Counted from the first letter of the stretch, positions 8,710 through 17,662 are shown. The stretch: DNA of 64,000 nucleotides from Blastococcus haudaquaticus (GCF_900230285.1 NZ_OCNK01000003.1:496001-560000); one strand, 5' to 3'. The notes: generated from the letters alone by a model not told the origin. A program made the numbers and translations.

Positions 8710-10097
8710 CCTGGACGAGTACTGACCAGGCGGCCGTGCAGGACCCCGGCACGGGATCGTTCCGTGCGCTGCGGGTCCGGAACTTCCGCATCTATGCATC
8801 GGCCAACCTGGTCAGCCTCACCGGCACCTGGATGCAGCGCATCGGCCAGGACTGGCTGGTCCTCCAGCTGTCCGGCGACAGCGGGGTCGCGCTCGGGCTG
8901 ATCACCGCGCTGCAGTTCGGCCCCAGCCTGCTGCTCAGCATGTACGGCGGGGTCCTCGCCGACCGCTACGAGAAGCGCCGGACGTTGCTGATCTGCCAGG
9001 CGCTGATGGGCCTGCTCGCGCTGGTGCTGGCGATCCTCGTGGCCACCGACGCGGTGGCCCTGTGGCACGTCTTCGCGCTGGCCGCGGGGCTGGGCTCGGT
9101 CGCCGCGATCGACCTGCCGGTGCGGCAGGCGTTCGTGTCCGAGATGGTCGGCTCGGCCCTGCTGACGAACGCGGTGAGCCTGAACTCCACGATCTTCAAC
9201 GGGGCCCGGCTGGTCGGGCCCGCGGTGGCCGGCCTGCTGATCGGCGCCTCCTCGGGGAACACCGCCCCGGCTTTCTTCGTCAACGCCGCCAGCTTCGCGT
9301 TCACGATCGCCGCGCTCGCCGGCATGCGGGCCTCCGAGCTGAGGCCCAGCACGCCGGTGGCGCGCGCCAAGGGCCAGCTCCGCGAGGGCCTCCGCTACAC
9401 CCGGGCGCACCCGGACCTGCTCCTGGCGATGGGCCTCGCGTTCGTGATCGGCACCTTCGGCTTCAACTACCAGGTGACGATCGCGCTGATGGCCCGCGAG
9501 CAGTTCGGGCTGGGCGCGGAGGCCTTCGGGCTGCTGTCCACCACGTTCGCCGTCGGATCCCTGACCGGCGCCCTGCTGTCCACCCGCCGCAGCGTGCGGC
9601 CGCGCCAGCGATTCCTGGTGATTTCCGCGGTCGTCTTCGGGCTGTTCACCGTGGTCGCCGGCCTGATGCCGGGCTACGCCTCCTTCGCCCTGCTGCTCGT
9701 GCCCACCGGCGCCGCGGCGCTGGTGTTCAGCGTGGCCAACAACAGCTTCGTCCAGCTCGGCGTCGACCCGCAGATGCGCGGCCGCGTCATGGCGCTGTAC
9801 TTCATGTCCTTCATGGGCGGCACGCCGGTCGGGGCACCGCTGATCGGCTGGATCTCCGAGCACCTCGGTGCGCCGTGGGGGCTGATCCTGGGCGGAGCCG
9901 TCTGCGTGGTCGCCGGCCTCGGCGCGGCCGCGTGGCTCGCCCGGGGACGGCGGGTGCGGCTGGAGGGCGCCCTGCGCCCGCCGCGCCTGCGGCTGCGGGT
10001 CGGCGCCCCGGGGACGCGCGTGCCGTCGGCCCGGCTGCGCGCCGCGGCGGAGGCCGCCGAGGAACAGACCACCGGGCCCCAGAACCTGGGGCGCTGA
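8706..10097 (+). CDS. MFS exporter (MFS_3/EntS type)
   Basis: The 463-residue, roughly 12-helix transporter has the enterobactin-exporter-like pattern: FRALRVRNFRIYASANLVSLTGTWMQ at the start, DRYEKRRTLL in loop 2-3 and a MRGRVMALYF segment in the second half. It most likely exports a small hydrophobic or toxic molecule in exchange for protons. The GTG at 8706 overlaps the marR stop by 4 nt. The Arg-rich C-terminal 60 residues are cytoplasmic and poorly conserved in appearance. Pairing with MarR suggests inducible efflux. Confidence 0.9.
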   Translation: MTWTSTDQAAVQDPGTGSFRALRVRNFRIYASANLVSLTGTWMQRIGQDWLVLQLSGDSGVALGLITALQFGPSLLLSMYGGVLADRYEKRRTLLICQALMGLLALVLAILVATDAVALWHVFALAAGLGSVAAIDLPVRQAFVSEMVGSALLTNAVSLNSTIFNGARLVGPAVAGLLIGASSGNTAPAFFVNAASFAFTIAALAGMRASELRPSTPVARAKGQLREGLRYTRAHPDLLLAMGLAFVIGTFGFNYQVTIALMAREQFGLGAEAFGLLSTTFAVGSLTGALLSTRRSVRPRQRFLVISAVVFGLFTVVAGLMPGYASFALLLVPTGAAALVFSVANNSFVQLGVDPQMRGRVMALYFMSFMGGTPVGAPLIGWISEHLGAPWGLILGGAVCVVAGLGAAAWLARGRRVRLEGALRPPRLRLRVGAPGTRVPSARLRAAAEAAEEQTTGPQNLGR

Positions 10098-10162
10098 GGG
10101 CCCGCGGGCACCGCACCCGGAGTACCGTCCCCGGCATCCCCGTGCGGGCACCGGAGGCGACG

Positions 10163-10549
10163 ATGTACGTCCCACTGCTCCAGATCGGCGGCACGGTCGC
10201 CGTCATCGCCGCTCTCATCGCGTGGACCGGGCCCGCCGTCCGATGGGTCCGCCGGAGGATGGAACGCCGCCGCGCCGTCCGCTGTCCCGCGCCGGACCGG
10301 CGTCCGCTGCAGGTCGTCGCGGCCGACCTCCGCCGGCTCGCCCGCTCCCTCTCGCTCGTCCCGGCCGGCGCACCGATGGCCCGCCGGCGGGCGTTGGTGG
10401 CTGCCTACGACGACGTCCTCGTGGAGGCGGCGGCCCTGCTCGAGGTGCCGCACGAGCTGCGGACCGGGCCGGACGGCCCCGTGCGCGACGCCGAGCGGCT
10501 CCGGCTCGTGGCCCAGCTGGAGGCCGCCGGGCTGGCGGTGCAGGGCTGA
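10163..10549 (+). CDS. hypothetical membrane-anchored protein
   Basis: The 128-residue protein has one N-terminal membrane helix (about residues 5-22), a basic stretch (RWVRRRMERRRAVR) that should stay inside, and a helical domain of about 90 residues (AADLRRLARSLSLVP, YDDVLVEAAALLEVPHEL). I do not recognise the family, but the helical part resembles small actinobacterial hypotheticals. The ATG follows CCGGAGGCGACG, a good ribosome binding site. It overlaps the downstream ThpR gene by a CTGA. Confidence 0.7.
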   Translation: MYVPLLQIGGTVAVIAALIAWTGPAVRWVRRRMERRRAVRCPAPDRRPLQVVAADLRRLARSLSLVPAGAPMARRRALVAAYDDVLVEAAALLEVPHELRTGPDGPVRDAERLRLVAQLEAAGLAVQG

Positions 10550-11115
10550 GTCCGGCCGGACGGCGGCTGTTCCTCGCCGTCGACCCCCCGGAGTGGGCCC
10601 GGTCGGACCTGGCGGCGGCCGTCGCGCCGCTGACCTCGGCGGCCGGGGCGCCGCGCTGGACCGTCCCGGAGCGGTGGCACCTCACGCTGCTCTTCCTCGG
10701 CGCGGTGCCGGCCGGGTGCGTGGAGCCGCTGGTGTCGGCGGCGGGACCGGCCGTGGCGGGCACACCGGCGATGCGGCTGCGGCTGGCGGGAGGTGGGCGG
10801 TTCGGCTCCCTCCGCCGTCCGCAGGTCGCGTGGGCCGGCCTGGACGGGGACGTCGCGGCACTCGTCGCGCTCGCGGAGCGGCTGGCCGACGCGGCGCGCG
10901 CGGTCGGACTGCCGGTCGAGGACCGGCCGTTCCGTCCGCACCTCACCCTGGGCCGCTGGCGTCCCCGGCAGCCGGCGGACGGGTCGCTGACCGACCGGCT
11001 CGCGGACTACCGCGGTCCGGTGTGGCCGGTGGAGGAGGTGCGCCTCTGGGAGAGCCACCTCGGGCGGGAGCCGACCTACGACGTGGTCGCGAGCTGGCCG
11101 ATCCCGGTCGAGTGA
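10546..11115 (+). CDS. thpR: RNA 2',3'-cyclic phosphodiesterase (ThpR / 2'-5' RNA ligase-like)
   Basis: A 2H phosphoesterase with both catalytic HxT motifs (HLTLLFLG and HLTLGRW) about 80 residues apart, and the family-typical opening RRLFLAVDPP. Enzymes of this fold hydrolyse RNA 2',3'-cyclic phosphates. No ATG, GTG or TTG lies near the conserved start. The frame is open upstream only as antisense-like Arg/Gly/Pro-rich sequence. The best start is a CTG at 10546 in a CTGA overlap with the preceding gene, giving 189 residues. Translational coupling would explain a weak start codon. Confidence 0.82.
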   Translation: MSPAGRRLFLAVDPPEWARSDLAAAVAPLTSAAGAPRWTVPERWHLTLLFLGAVPAGCVEPLVSAAGPAVAGTPAMRLRLAGGGRFGSLRRPQVAWAGLDGDVAALVALAERLADAARAVGLPVEDRPFRPHLTLGRWRPRQPADGSLTDRLADYRGPVWPVEEVRLWESHLGREPTYDVVASWPIPVE

Positions 11116-11169
11116 GCAGTTCCGGTCGCCTCGCCCGGCGTGCCCGCGCACGTCGGCGACGGGAACTGC
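11116..11169. terminator. bidirectional hairpin terminator between thpR and the aldo/keto reductase
   Basis: Arms 11116-11130 and 11155-11169 pair over 14 of 15 positions, starting right after the thpR stop. The 24-nt loop can form a small inner hairpin. There is no T-run, as is usual in this GC range. It sits between convergent genes. Confidence 0.6.
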
Positions 11170-11179
11170 ACAGTCGGCG

Positions 11180-12148
11180 TCACCAGGCGTACTCCATGGG
11201 GGCGGCGCGGTAGCCCGGGAAGATCTCGTCCAGGCGCTCCAGCGCGGCGTCGTCCAGCTCGACGTCGAGCGCGGCCAGGGAGCCCTCGAACTGCGCCATC
11301 GTGCGCGGGCCCACGATCGGGGCGGTCACCGCCGGCTGGTGCAGCAGCCAGGCGAGCCCCACGCCGGCGGGTGCGTGCCCGAGGTCGCGGCAGAACGCCT
11401 CGTAGGCCTCCAGGGCCGGCCGGTGCTCCTCGATCCGCTTCTGCTGGCGCTCCTCGTTGCGGCGGCCGCCTTCCGTCTTCTCGAGCACGCCTCCCAGCAG
11501 GCCCCCGGCGAGCGGGCTCCACGGGATGATGCCGACGCCGTAGTGGGTGGCGGCCGGGAGCACCTCGAGCTCCACGTGCCGGGTGAGCAGGTTGTAGTGC
11601 GACTGCTCGCTGACCAGGCCCTGGAAGTTCCGGCGGGCGGCGGCCTCGTTCGCGGCCGCGATCTGCCACGCCGCGTGGTTCGACGATCCGACGTAGAGGA
11701 CCTTGCCCTGGGCGACGAGCGTCTCGCAGGCCTGCCAGATCTCCTCCCACGGCGTCCGCAGGTCGACGTGGTGGAACTGGTAGAGGTCGATCCAGTCCGT
11801 CTGCAGCCGGCGCAGCGAGGCCTCGCAGGCCCGGACGATGTTGCGGGCCGACAGGAAGGTGTCGTTGGGCCAGTCGGTCATCGAGCCGTAGACCTTGGTG
11901 GCGAGGACCGTCTTCTCCCGCCGCTCCGCCCCGTGGGCGAACCAGGTGCCGAGGACCTCCTCGGTGCGGCCCTTGCCGACCTCGAAGCCGTAGACGTTGG
12001 CGGTGTCGAAGAAGTTGATCCCCTCGGCATGCGCGCGGTCCATGATCTCGTGCGAGTCGGCCTCCTCGGTCTTCCAGCCGAAGTTCATGGTGCCCAGGCA
12101 CAGGCGGGAGACGGTGAGGCCGCTGCGGCCGAGGTGCGTGTACTCCAT
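11180..12148 (-). CDS. aldo/keto reductase
   Basis: The 322-residue TIM-barrel oxidoreductase has the catalytic tetrad visible: Asp and Tyr in FFDTANVYG, Lys in ATKVYG, and His in FHHVD. NADPH-binding segments follow near the C-terminus (IVGPRTMAQ). It should reduce aldehydes or ketones with NADPH in the cytoplasm; the substrate is not predictable. The ATG at 12148 (MEYTHLGRSGL) fits the family start. It diverges from the thioesterase gene with only about 28 bp between starts. Confidence 0.92.
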   Translation of the reverse strand: MEYTHLGRSGLTVSRLCLGTMNFGWKTEEADSHEIMDRAHAEGINFFDTANVYGFEVGKGRTEEVLGTWFAHGAERREKTVLATKVYGSMTDWPNDTFLSARNIVRACEASLRRLQTDWIDLYQFHHVDLRTPWEEIWQACETLVAQGKVLYVGSSNHAAWQIAAANEAAARRNFQGLVSEQSHYNLLTRHVELEVLPAATHYGVGIIPWSPLAGGLLGGVLEKTEGGRRNEERQQKRIEEHRPALEAYEAFCRDLGHAPAGVGLAWLLHQPAVTAPIVGPRTMAQFEGSLAALDVELDDAALERLDEIFPGYRAAPMEYAW

Positions 12149-12176
12149 GGGGAACGACCCTGGCACCCTGTGCGCC

Positions 12177-13010
12177 GTGCCGCAGGACGATGCAACCACC
12201 GCTGCAACCACTGCTTTCGACGCCGCCACCGCCGTCCGACGGACCGACGGCGGCGGCCTGGTCGCCGAGCTCGACCCGGGGTGGGACGTCGGGGGAGGCA
12301 TCCTCAACGGCGGGTACCTGCTGTCGGTGGCCGGCCGGGCCGCGGTGCTGGAGAGCCCGCACGCGCACCCGGTCGCACTGTCGGCCAGCTACCTGCGGGC
12401 GCCCGCGGCAGGGCCGGCGACCCTCACGGTGGAGCCCGGCCCGGCGGGCCGCACGCTGGCGCACTCGCTGGTCACGCTGTCCGACGGCGGGGGACCGGCG
12501 CTCACCGTCCAGGCGACGACGGCCACGCTGACGTCGGCGCCGTCGGAGTACGGCCGTCCGATGCCCGACGTCCCGCCGGTCGAGGAGTGCTTCTCCGTCT
12601 CCGAGCACCGCGACCTGGCGCCCCCCGGGGTGCAGGTGCCGGGACTCTCGCTGCAGGTGGACACGCGGCTCGACATGGCGACGGCGGGGTGGGCCTTCGG
12701 TCAGCCTTCGGGTGAGCCGGTCCTCCGTGCCTGGCTGCGGTTCGCCGACGGGCGCGAACCCGATCCGCTGGCGCTGCTCACGTTTGCCGACGCCCTGCCG
12801 CCCACCAGCTTCTCGATGGGCAACATGGGGTGGGCGCCGACGGTGCAGCTGCAGGTGCTCGTGCGGGCGCTGCCCGCGCCCGGGTGGTGCCTGGTCGAGG
12901 CCCGGTCGAGCGAGATCTCCGGTGGCTGGGTCGACGAGGACTACCGCATCTGGGACTCCACCGGCCGGCTGGTCGCGCAGAGCCGTCAGCTCGCCCGGGC
13001 GCCCCGATGA
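12177..13010 (+). CDS. thioesterase family protein (TesB-like double hot-dog)
   Basis: The 277-residue protein looks like an acyl-CoA thioesterase with two hot-dog halves: WDVGGGILNGGYLLSVAGRAA in the first and a SFSMGNMGWAPTVQLQV segment with YRIWDSTGRLVAQSRQL in the second. This matches the TesB-like 4HBT_3 family, which hydrolyses acyl-CoA thioesters. The start is taken as the GTG at 12177; an ATG at 12147 would overlap the divergent reductase start. Its stop overlaps the start of the APC permease (ATGA). Confidence 0.85.
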   Translation: MPQDDATTAATTAFDAATAVRRTDGGGLVAELDPGWDVGGGILNGGYLLSVAGRAAVLESPHAHPVALSASYLRAPAAGPATLTVEPGPAGRTLAHSLVTLSDGGGPALTVQATTATLTSAPSEYGRPMPDVPPVEECFSVSEHRDLAPPGVQVPGLSLQVDTRLDMATAGWAFGQPSGEPVLRAWLRFADGREPDPLALLTFADALPPTSFSMGNMGWAPTVQLQVLVRALPAPGWCLVEARSSEISGGWVDEDYRIWDSTGRLVAQSRQLARAPR

Positions 13011-14587
13011 CCGGCGGCGCGCGGGAGGACCGGCACGCCGAGGACGGTGACCACCTCGCCGGGTTCGGGTACCGGCAGCAACTGGACCGGAGCATCGGGC
13101 GGTTCGCCAGCTTCGCCGCAGGCGTCAGCTACATCTCGATCCTCACCGGGACGTTCCAGCTCTTCTACTTCGGCTTCGGCGCGGGCGGGCCGGCCTACGT
13201 CTGGTCCTGGCCGCTGGTGTTCGTCGGCCAGCTCATGGTCGCCCTGTGCTTCGCCGAGCTGGCCGCGCGGTTCCCCGTCGCCGGGTCGCTCTACAACTGG
13301 ACCAAGCGCCTGGGGAACCGGACCACGGCCTGGATGGCCGGCTGGATGATGCTCACCGCCTCGATCGTGACGCTGGCGGCCACCGTCCTCGCCTACCAGA
13401 TCACGCTGCCCCAGCTCTGGTCGGGCTTCCAGCTGGTCGGCGACGGCACGGGCACCTACGACTACGCGGTCAACGCCGTGATCCTGGGCAGCGCGCTCAT
13501 CGTCTTCACCACGCTGGTCAACGTCTTCGGCGTCAAGCTGATGTCCCGCATCAACAGCGCGGGGGTCTTCGTCGAACTCGTCGCCGCCGTGCTGATCATC
13601 GTGCTGCTGGCGGCGAACATCACCCGCGGGCCCGACGTCGTCCTCGACACGGCAGGGACGGGGGAGGGGCAGGACCTCGGCTACCTGGGTGCCTTCCTGG
13701 TGGCCGCGCTGGCCTCGGGCTACGTGATGTACGGGTTCGACACGGCGAGCTCCATGGGTGAGGAGACCGTCGACCCGCGGCGCACCGCGCCCCGGGCCAT
13801 CCTGCGGGCCGTCACCGCCTCCTTCGTGCTCGGCGGCCTGATCCTGCTCTTCGGCCTCATGGCCGTCGAGGACATCCGCGACCCGCAGCTGTCCTCCAGC
13901 ACCGGTGGCCTGCAGTACGTGCTCCTCCAGGCCTCGGGCAGCGGGATCGGGCGGGTCTTCCTGCTCGCGATCGTCGTCGCGATCACCGTCTGCTGCCTCG
14001 CGGTGCACACGGCGACGATCCGGATGATGTTCGGCATGGCCCGGGACAACAACCTCCCGGGCGCCGCCCGGCTGGCCCGGGTGCACCCCCGCTTCAAGAC
14101 CCCCGTCGTCCCCGCCGTGGTCATCGGGCTGCTCTCCATCGCCATCCTGCTGATCAACATCCGCCAGCCGCAGATCTTCACGGTGATCACCAGCATCGCC
14201 GTCGTGATGATCTACCTCGCGTACCTGCTGGTGACGGTGCCGATGCTCCTCAGCCGCCTCCGTGGCCGGTGGCCGCTGCCCGCCGAGGGCGGCAGCCGCG
14301 GGCACTTCTCCCTGGGGCGCTGGGGCCTGCCGGTGAACGTGCTGGCGGTCCTGTGGGGCGCCGGCATGGCGATCAACCTCGGCTGGCCGCGGCGGGAGGT
14401 CTACAACGCCGCGGAGCCGTACCACTGGTACCTGCAGTGGGGTGCGGCCGTCTTCATCGGCGCGATCGCCCTGGCCGGCCTGGCGTACTACCGGCTCCGT
14501 CAGCGGCACCGCACCGGGGTGCTGCCCGACCACGCGGCGGAGCGTCCCGTGCCCGGCGGACCGCAGGTCGCCGTCGGCGAGGCCTGA
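13007..14587 (+). CDS. APC-superfamily amino acid/amine permease
   Basis: The 526-residue membrane protein has about 12 helices after a 40-residue polar N-terminus. Family marks are GVSYISILTGTFQLF in the first helix, AELAARFPVAGSLYNWTKRL, GYVMYGFDTASSMGEET in the middle and SRLRGRWP in a late loop. It resembles the GABA/choline/urea-linked branch of the APC family and should import an amino acid or amine by cation symport. The ATG overlaps the upstream thioesterase stop (ATGA), so the two are co-translated. Confidence 0.9.
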   Translation: MTGGAREDRHAEDGDHLAGFGYRQQLDRSIGRFASFAAGVSYISILTGTFQLFYFGFGAGGPAYVWSWPLVFVGQLMVALCFAELAARFPVAGSLYNWTKRLGNRTTAWMAGWMMLTASIVTLAATVLAYQITLPQLWSGFQLVGDGTGTYDYAVNAVILGSALIVFTTLVNVFGVKLMSRINSAGVFVELVAAVLIIVLLAANITRGPDVVLDTAGTGEGQDLGYLGAFLVAALASGYVMYGFDTASSMGEETVDPRRTAPRAILRAVTASFVLGGLILLFGLMAVEDIRDPQLSSSTGGLQYVLLQASGSGIGRVFLLAIVVAITVCCLAVHTATIRMMFGMARDNNLPGAARLARVHPRFKTPVVPAVVIGLLSIAILLINIRQPQIFTVITSIAVVMIYLAYLLVTVPMLLSRLRGRWPLPAEGGSRGHFSLGRWGLPVNVLAVLWGAGMAINLGWPRREVYNAAEPYHWYLQWGAAVFIGAIALAGLAYYRLRQRHRTGVLPDHAAERPVPGGPQVAVGEA

Positions 14588-14634
14588 TCCCGACGGGGCG
14601 ATGAGTTCGGGGCGCCCCTGCGGTCTGCACGACC

Positions 14635-15498
14635 GTGACCACCACGACGCTCGACACCCCCGAGGCCGCGCTCGTCTACGACGTCCGCGGTCCGCTGCCG
14701 ACGGCGGACGGCCGCCCGCCGCTGTTCCTCGTCGGCGCACCGATGGACGCCAGCGGCTTCGGCACGCTCGCCGGGCACTTTCCCGACCGCACGGTGGTCA
14801 CCTACGACCCGCGTGGCCTCGGCCGCAGCACGCGCACCGACGGGCGGACGACGCACACGCCCGAGCAGCACGCCGAGGACATCCACCGGGTCATCGAGGC
14901 CGTCGGCGGCCCCGTCGACCTGTTCGGCAGCAGCGGCGGTGCCATCAGCGGGCTGGCCCTGGTCGCCGCCCACCCCGGTGACGTGCGCAGACTCGTCGCC
15001 CACGAGCCGCCGCTCCTGCCGGTCCTCCCGGACGCGGAGCGCGCCGTCGCGGCCACCCGCGCGGTGCAGGCGGTCTACCGGGCGAAGGGCTGGGGCCACG
15101 GGATGGCCGCGTTCATCGCCCTGACCTCGTGGCAGGGCGAGTTCACCGACGACTTCGCGGCCACCGCCACGCCGGACCCCGCGGCGTTCGGCTTCCCCAC
15201 CGAGGACGACGGCTCCCGCGACGACCCGTTGCTGTCGGACGCCTCCGACGCGATCACGGCCTTCCGGCTCGACGTCGCCGCGCTGACGGCGGCGCCGACC
15301 CGGATCGTCGTCGCCGCCGGCATCGAGTCGAAGGACACCCTCACCTGGCGCACCGCGGTCTCGACGGCCGAGGCCCTGGGGCAGGAGATCGTCGTCTTCC
15401 CCAGCCACCACGGCGGATTCCTCGGCGGCGAGTTCGGCCAGCACGGGCAGCCGGAGGCCTTCGCCGCCCGGCTGCGCGAGGTCCTGGGGGCGGGCTGA
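14635..15498 (+). CDS. alpha/beta hydrolase
   Basis: The 287-residue hydrolase has an HG-like oxyanion region (FLVGAPMDASG), the YDPRGLGRS strand, the nucleophile elbow GSSGGA (Ser about residue 102) and a late catalytic His in SHHGGFLGG. Probably a cytoplasmic esterase or epoxide-hydrolase-like enzyme; the substrate is unknown. The GTG start lacks a clear Shine-Dalgarno sequence. It ends 1 nt from the convergent TetR gene. Confidence 0.9.
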   Translation: MTTTTLDTPEAALVYDVRGPLPTADGRPPLFLVGAPMDASGFGTLAGHFPDRTVVTYDPRGLGRSTRTDGRTTHTPEQHAEDIHRVIEAVGGPVDLFGSSGGAISGLALVAAHPGDVRRLVAHEPPLLPVLPDAERAVAATRAVQAVYRAKGWGHGMAAFIALTSWQGEFTDDFAATATPDPAAFGFPTEDDGSRDDPLLSDASDAITAFRLDVAALTAAPTRIVVAAGIESKDTLTWRTAVSTAEALGQEIVVFPSHHGGFLGGEFGQHGQPEAFAARLREVLGAG

Positions 15499-15499
15499 G

Positions 15500-16120
15500 T
15501 CAGGAGTCCGGCAGCTCGATGGGCCCGGTGAGGTAGCGCTGCAGGTTCGGCCCGATCGTCGTGGCCAGCCACTCCGGGGACGCCGTCGCCAGCGGTTCCA
15601 GCTTCAGCACGTACCGGCCGACGACCAGCCCGATCAGCTGCGAGGCCGCCAGGGCGCCGCGGATCTCCCGCTCCCGGGCGGGCATGTCGAGCGTCCCGAC
15701 CACACGGCGGAGCACCTGGGTGACCAGGAACTCGCGCAGGAACTTCGCCGTCCGCTCGCTGCCGATGGCCGACCGCACCAGGGCGAGGGCCGCCGGCTGC
15801 ATGGGGCCGTCCCAGACCCGCAGCAGCAGCCGGACGACGTTGCGCCCGAGGTCGTCCCGGCCGCCGGCCAGCACCTCGGGCAGCAGGTCCGCCGGATCGG
15901 CCGGAGCCTCGATGGCGGCGAGGAAGAGCTTGTCCTTGTTGCCGAAGTAGTGGTGCACCAGGGCCGGATCCACGCCCGCCCCCGCAGCGATGCCGCGGAT
16001 GGTGGCGCCGTCGAAACCCCGCTCGGCGAACGCCTGCCGTGCAGCGGTCAGGACGGCGTCCCGGGTGTCGGGGTTCCCGGGGCGCCGTCCCGACCGTCGT
16101 GCGGGTCCTGCTGTGCTCAG
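15500..16120 (-). CDS. TetR family regulator of the adjacent ABC exporter
   Basis: The 206-residue protein has a TetR helix-turn-helix at about residues 22-65 (AFAERGFDGATIRGIAAGAGVDPALVHHYFGNKDKL-like) and an all-helical ligand domain. It is the third gene of the ATPase-permease-TetR operon and probably represses it through the palindrome at 17654-17673. No ATG/GTG/TTG occurs at the expected start. A CTG at 16120 fits: it overlaps the permease stop (CTGA) and is preceded by GGAGGAGG with 5-nt spacing. An in-frame GTG near 16204 would demand an 80-nt overlap and an odd Arg-rich extension. Confidence 0.87.
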   Translation of the reverse strand: MSTAGPARRSGRRPGNPDTRDAVLTAARQAFAERGFDGATIRGIAAGAGVDPALVHHYFGNKDKLFLAAIEAPADPADLLPEVLAGGRDDLGRNVVRLLLRVWDGPMQPAALALVRSAIGSERTAKFLREFLVTQVLRRVVGTLDMPAREREIRGALAASQLIGLVVGRYVLKLEPLATASPEWLATTIGPNLQRYLTGPIELPDS

Positions 16121-16908
16121 CTGGTCCTCCTCCGCAGGGTCGCCGCCGCGAGCGCGAGGGCGAGCAGGGCGACGCCGGCCACGATCCCGACGTCGACCCA
16201 CATGGTGCCCGTCGCCTCGGTGGAGCTGCCGACCTCCTGGAGCGCCTCGACCGCGTAGGTCAGGGGGAGGACGTCGCTGATGGCCTGCAGCCAGCCGGCC
16301 ATCTGCTCGCGGGGGACCAGCAGGCCGCACAGGAAGAACTGCGGCAGCACGATCACCGGCATGAACTGCACCGCCTGGAACTCGCTGCGGGCGAAGGCGC
16401 TGGCCAGGAGTCCGAGGGCCACCCCCAGGACGGCGTCGACGACGGCGATGAGGACCACCAGCCCCACCGACCCGGTGACGTCCAGGTCGTAGACGGTGGT
16501 CGCGACCGAAACCGTCACCACCGCCTGCAGGGCCGCGGCCAGGCCGAACGCCAGGCCGTACCCGAGCAGCAGGTCCAGGCGGGCGAGCGGAGTGGTGAGC
16601 AGCCGCTCGAGCGTGCCGGACGTGCGCTCCCGCAGCATCGCGATGCTGGTCACGAGGAACATGACGACGAACGGGAAGATCCCGAGCATCGTCAGCCCGA
16701 CCCGGTCGAACGTGCTCGGCTGGCCGGGCATGGTCGGCAGGTCCTTCCAGAGCAGGTACAGCAGGCCGAGCAGCAGGCTCGGCAGCACCAACAACATCGC
16801 GATGGTCCGGTGGTCGTGCCGCAGCTGTCGCAGGATACGGCCGGCGGTCGAGACCGTCAGGCGCGGGCTCAGGTGGGTGGGGGCCGGACGGTCCAGGGTC
16901 GCGGTCAT
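16117..16908 (-). CDS. ABC-2 type exporter permease
   Basis: The 263-residue protein has six hydrophobic segments typical of ABC-2 (drug/lipid) exporters. An amphipathic loop reads MLRERTSGTLERLLTTPLARLDLLLGY, the signature RE-GTLE-L-TP pattern of the family. With the upstream ATPase it should form a homodimeric exporter. It overlaps the ATPase gene by 4 nt and the TetR gene by 4 nt, so all three are translated as one unit. Confidence 0.92.
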   Translation of the reverse strand: MTATLDRPAPTHLSPRLTVSTAGRILRQLRHDHRTIAMLLVLPSLLLGLLYLLWKDLPTMPGQPSTFDRVGLTMLGIFPFVVMFLVTSIAMLRERTSGTLERLLTTPLARLDLLLGYGLAFGLAAALQAVVTVSVATTVYDLDVTGSVGLVVLIAVVDAVLGVALGLLASAFARSEFQAVQFMPVIVLPQFFLCGLLVPREQMAGWLQAISDVLPLTYAVEALQEVGSSTEATGTMWVDVGIVAGVALLALALAAATLRRRTS

Positions 16909-17624
16909 GCCGCCACCTCCTCACGGGCGCGGACCACGGTGAGGAAGGCTTCCTCGAGGTCCTCGGAGTGGCCGTCGGCGCGCAGCTGCGCCGGCGTGGA
17001 GTCGGCGATCAGCTCGCCGTCGCGGAGCAGCAGCAGGCGGTCGCAGCGCCCGGCCTCGTCCATCACGTGGCTGGAGACGATCAGCGTCGTCCCGGCCGCG
17101 GCCAGGCCGTGGAACCTCTCCCACAGCTCGACCCGCAGCACCGGGTCGAGCCCGACCGTCGGCTCGTCGAGGACCAGCACCTCCGGGCTGCCGACCAGCG
17201 CGCAGGCCAGGGAGGCCCGGCCCCGCTGCCCGCCGGAGAGATCCGCGACGAGCTGACCGGCGGCACCGGCGAGGCCGACGTCGGCGATCGCGGCGTCGGC
17301 CTCCCGGGCGCCCATGCCGTACAGCGAGGCGAAGTAGCGGGCGTTCTCCCGCACGGTGAGGTCGGCGTAGACGCTCGGCGCCTGGGTCACGTAGCCGACC
17401 CGGCGGCGCAGGTCGGGGGAGCCGGCCGGCCGGCCGAGCACGGTGACCCGGCCCGAGCGCACCTGCTGGACCCCGACCAGGGCGCGCATGAGCGTCGTCT
17501 TCCCGCTCCCGCTGGGCCCGAGCAGGCCGGTGACCTGCCCGGCGGGGACGGTGAACGACAGGCCGGGGAGCACGCGACGGCGTCCCCTGTCGACGACGAG
17601 ATCGGTGACGGTGACGGCATCCAT
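16905..17624 (-). CDS. ABC exporter ATP-binding protein
   Basis: The 239-residue ATPase has Walker A GPSGSGKTT, Q-loop YVTQAPS, signature LSGGQRGR, Walker B VLVLDEP, D-loop GLD and switch His in SSHVMDE. It powers the adjacent ABC-2 permease; drug or lipid export is the likely role. The ATG at 17624 is chosen because AGGAGG lies 6 nt upstream; an upstream in-frame ATG at 17660 would fall inside the promoter/operator. First gene of a three-gene operon controlled by its own TetR. Confidence 0.93.
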   Translation of the reverse strand: MDAVTVTDLVVDRGRRRVLPGLSFTVPAGQVTGLLGPSGSGKTTLMRALVGVQQVRSGRVTVLGRPAGSPDLRRRVGYVTQAPSVYADLTVRENARYFASLYGMGAREADAAIADVGLAGAAGQLVADLSGGQRGRASLACALVGSPEVLVLDEPTVGLDPVLRVELWERFHGLAAAGTTLIVSSHVMDEAGRCDRLLLLRDGELIADSTPAQLRADGHSEDLEEAFLTVVRAREEVAA

Positions 17625-17637
17625 GCCGGCCTCCTGA

Positions 17638-17662
17638 AACTCAACGGGTGATGAACTCAACG
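17638..17662. repeat. direct repeat AACTCAACG in the operon leader
   Basis: AACTCAACG occurs at 17638-17646 and again at 17654-17662, 16 nt apart start to start. This suggests a second, weaker regulator half-site downstream of the main palindrome. Confidence 0.5.

Noticed and set aside
12986-14740. 584-codon minus-strand frame opposite the APC permease
   Set aside because: Same mirror-strand composition; the plus-strand permease has clear helices and motifs.
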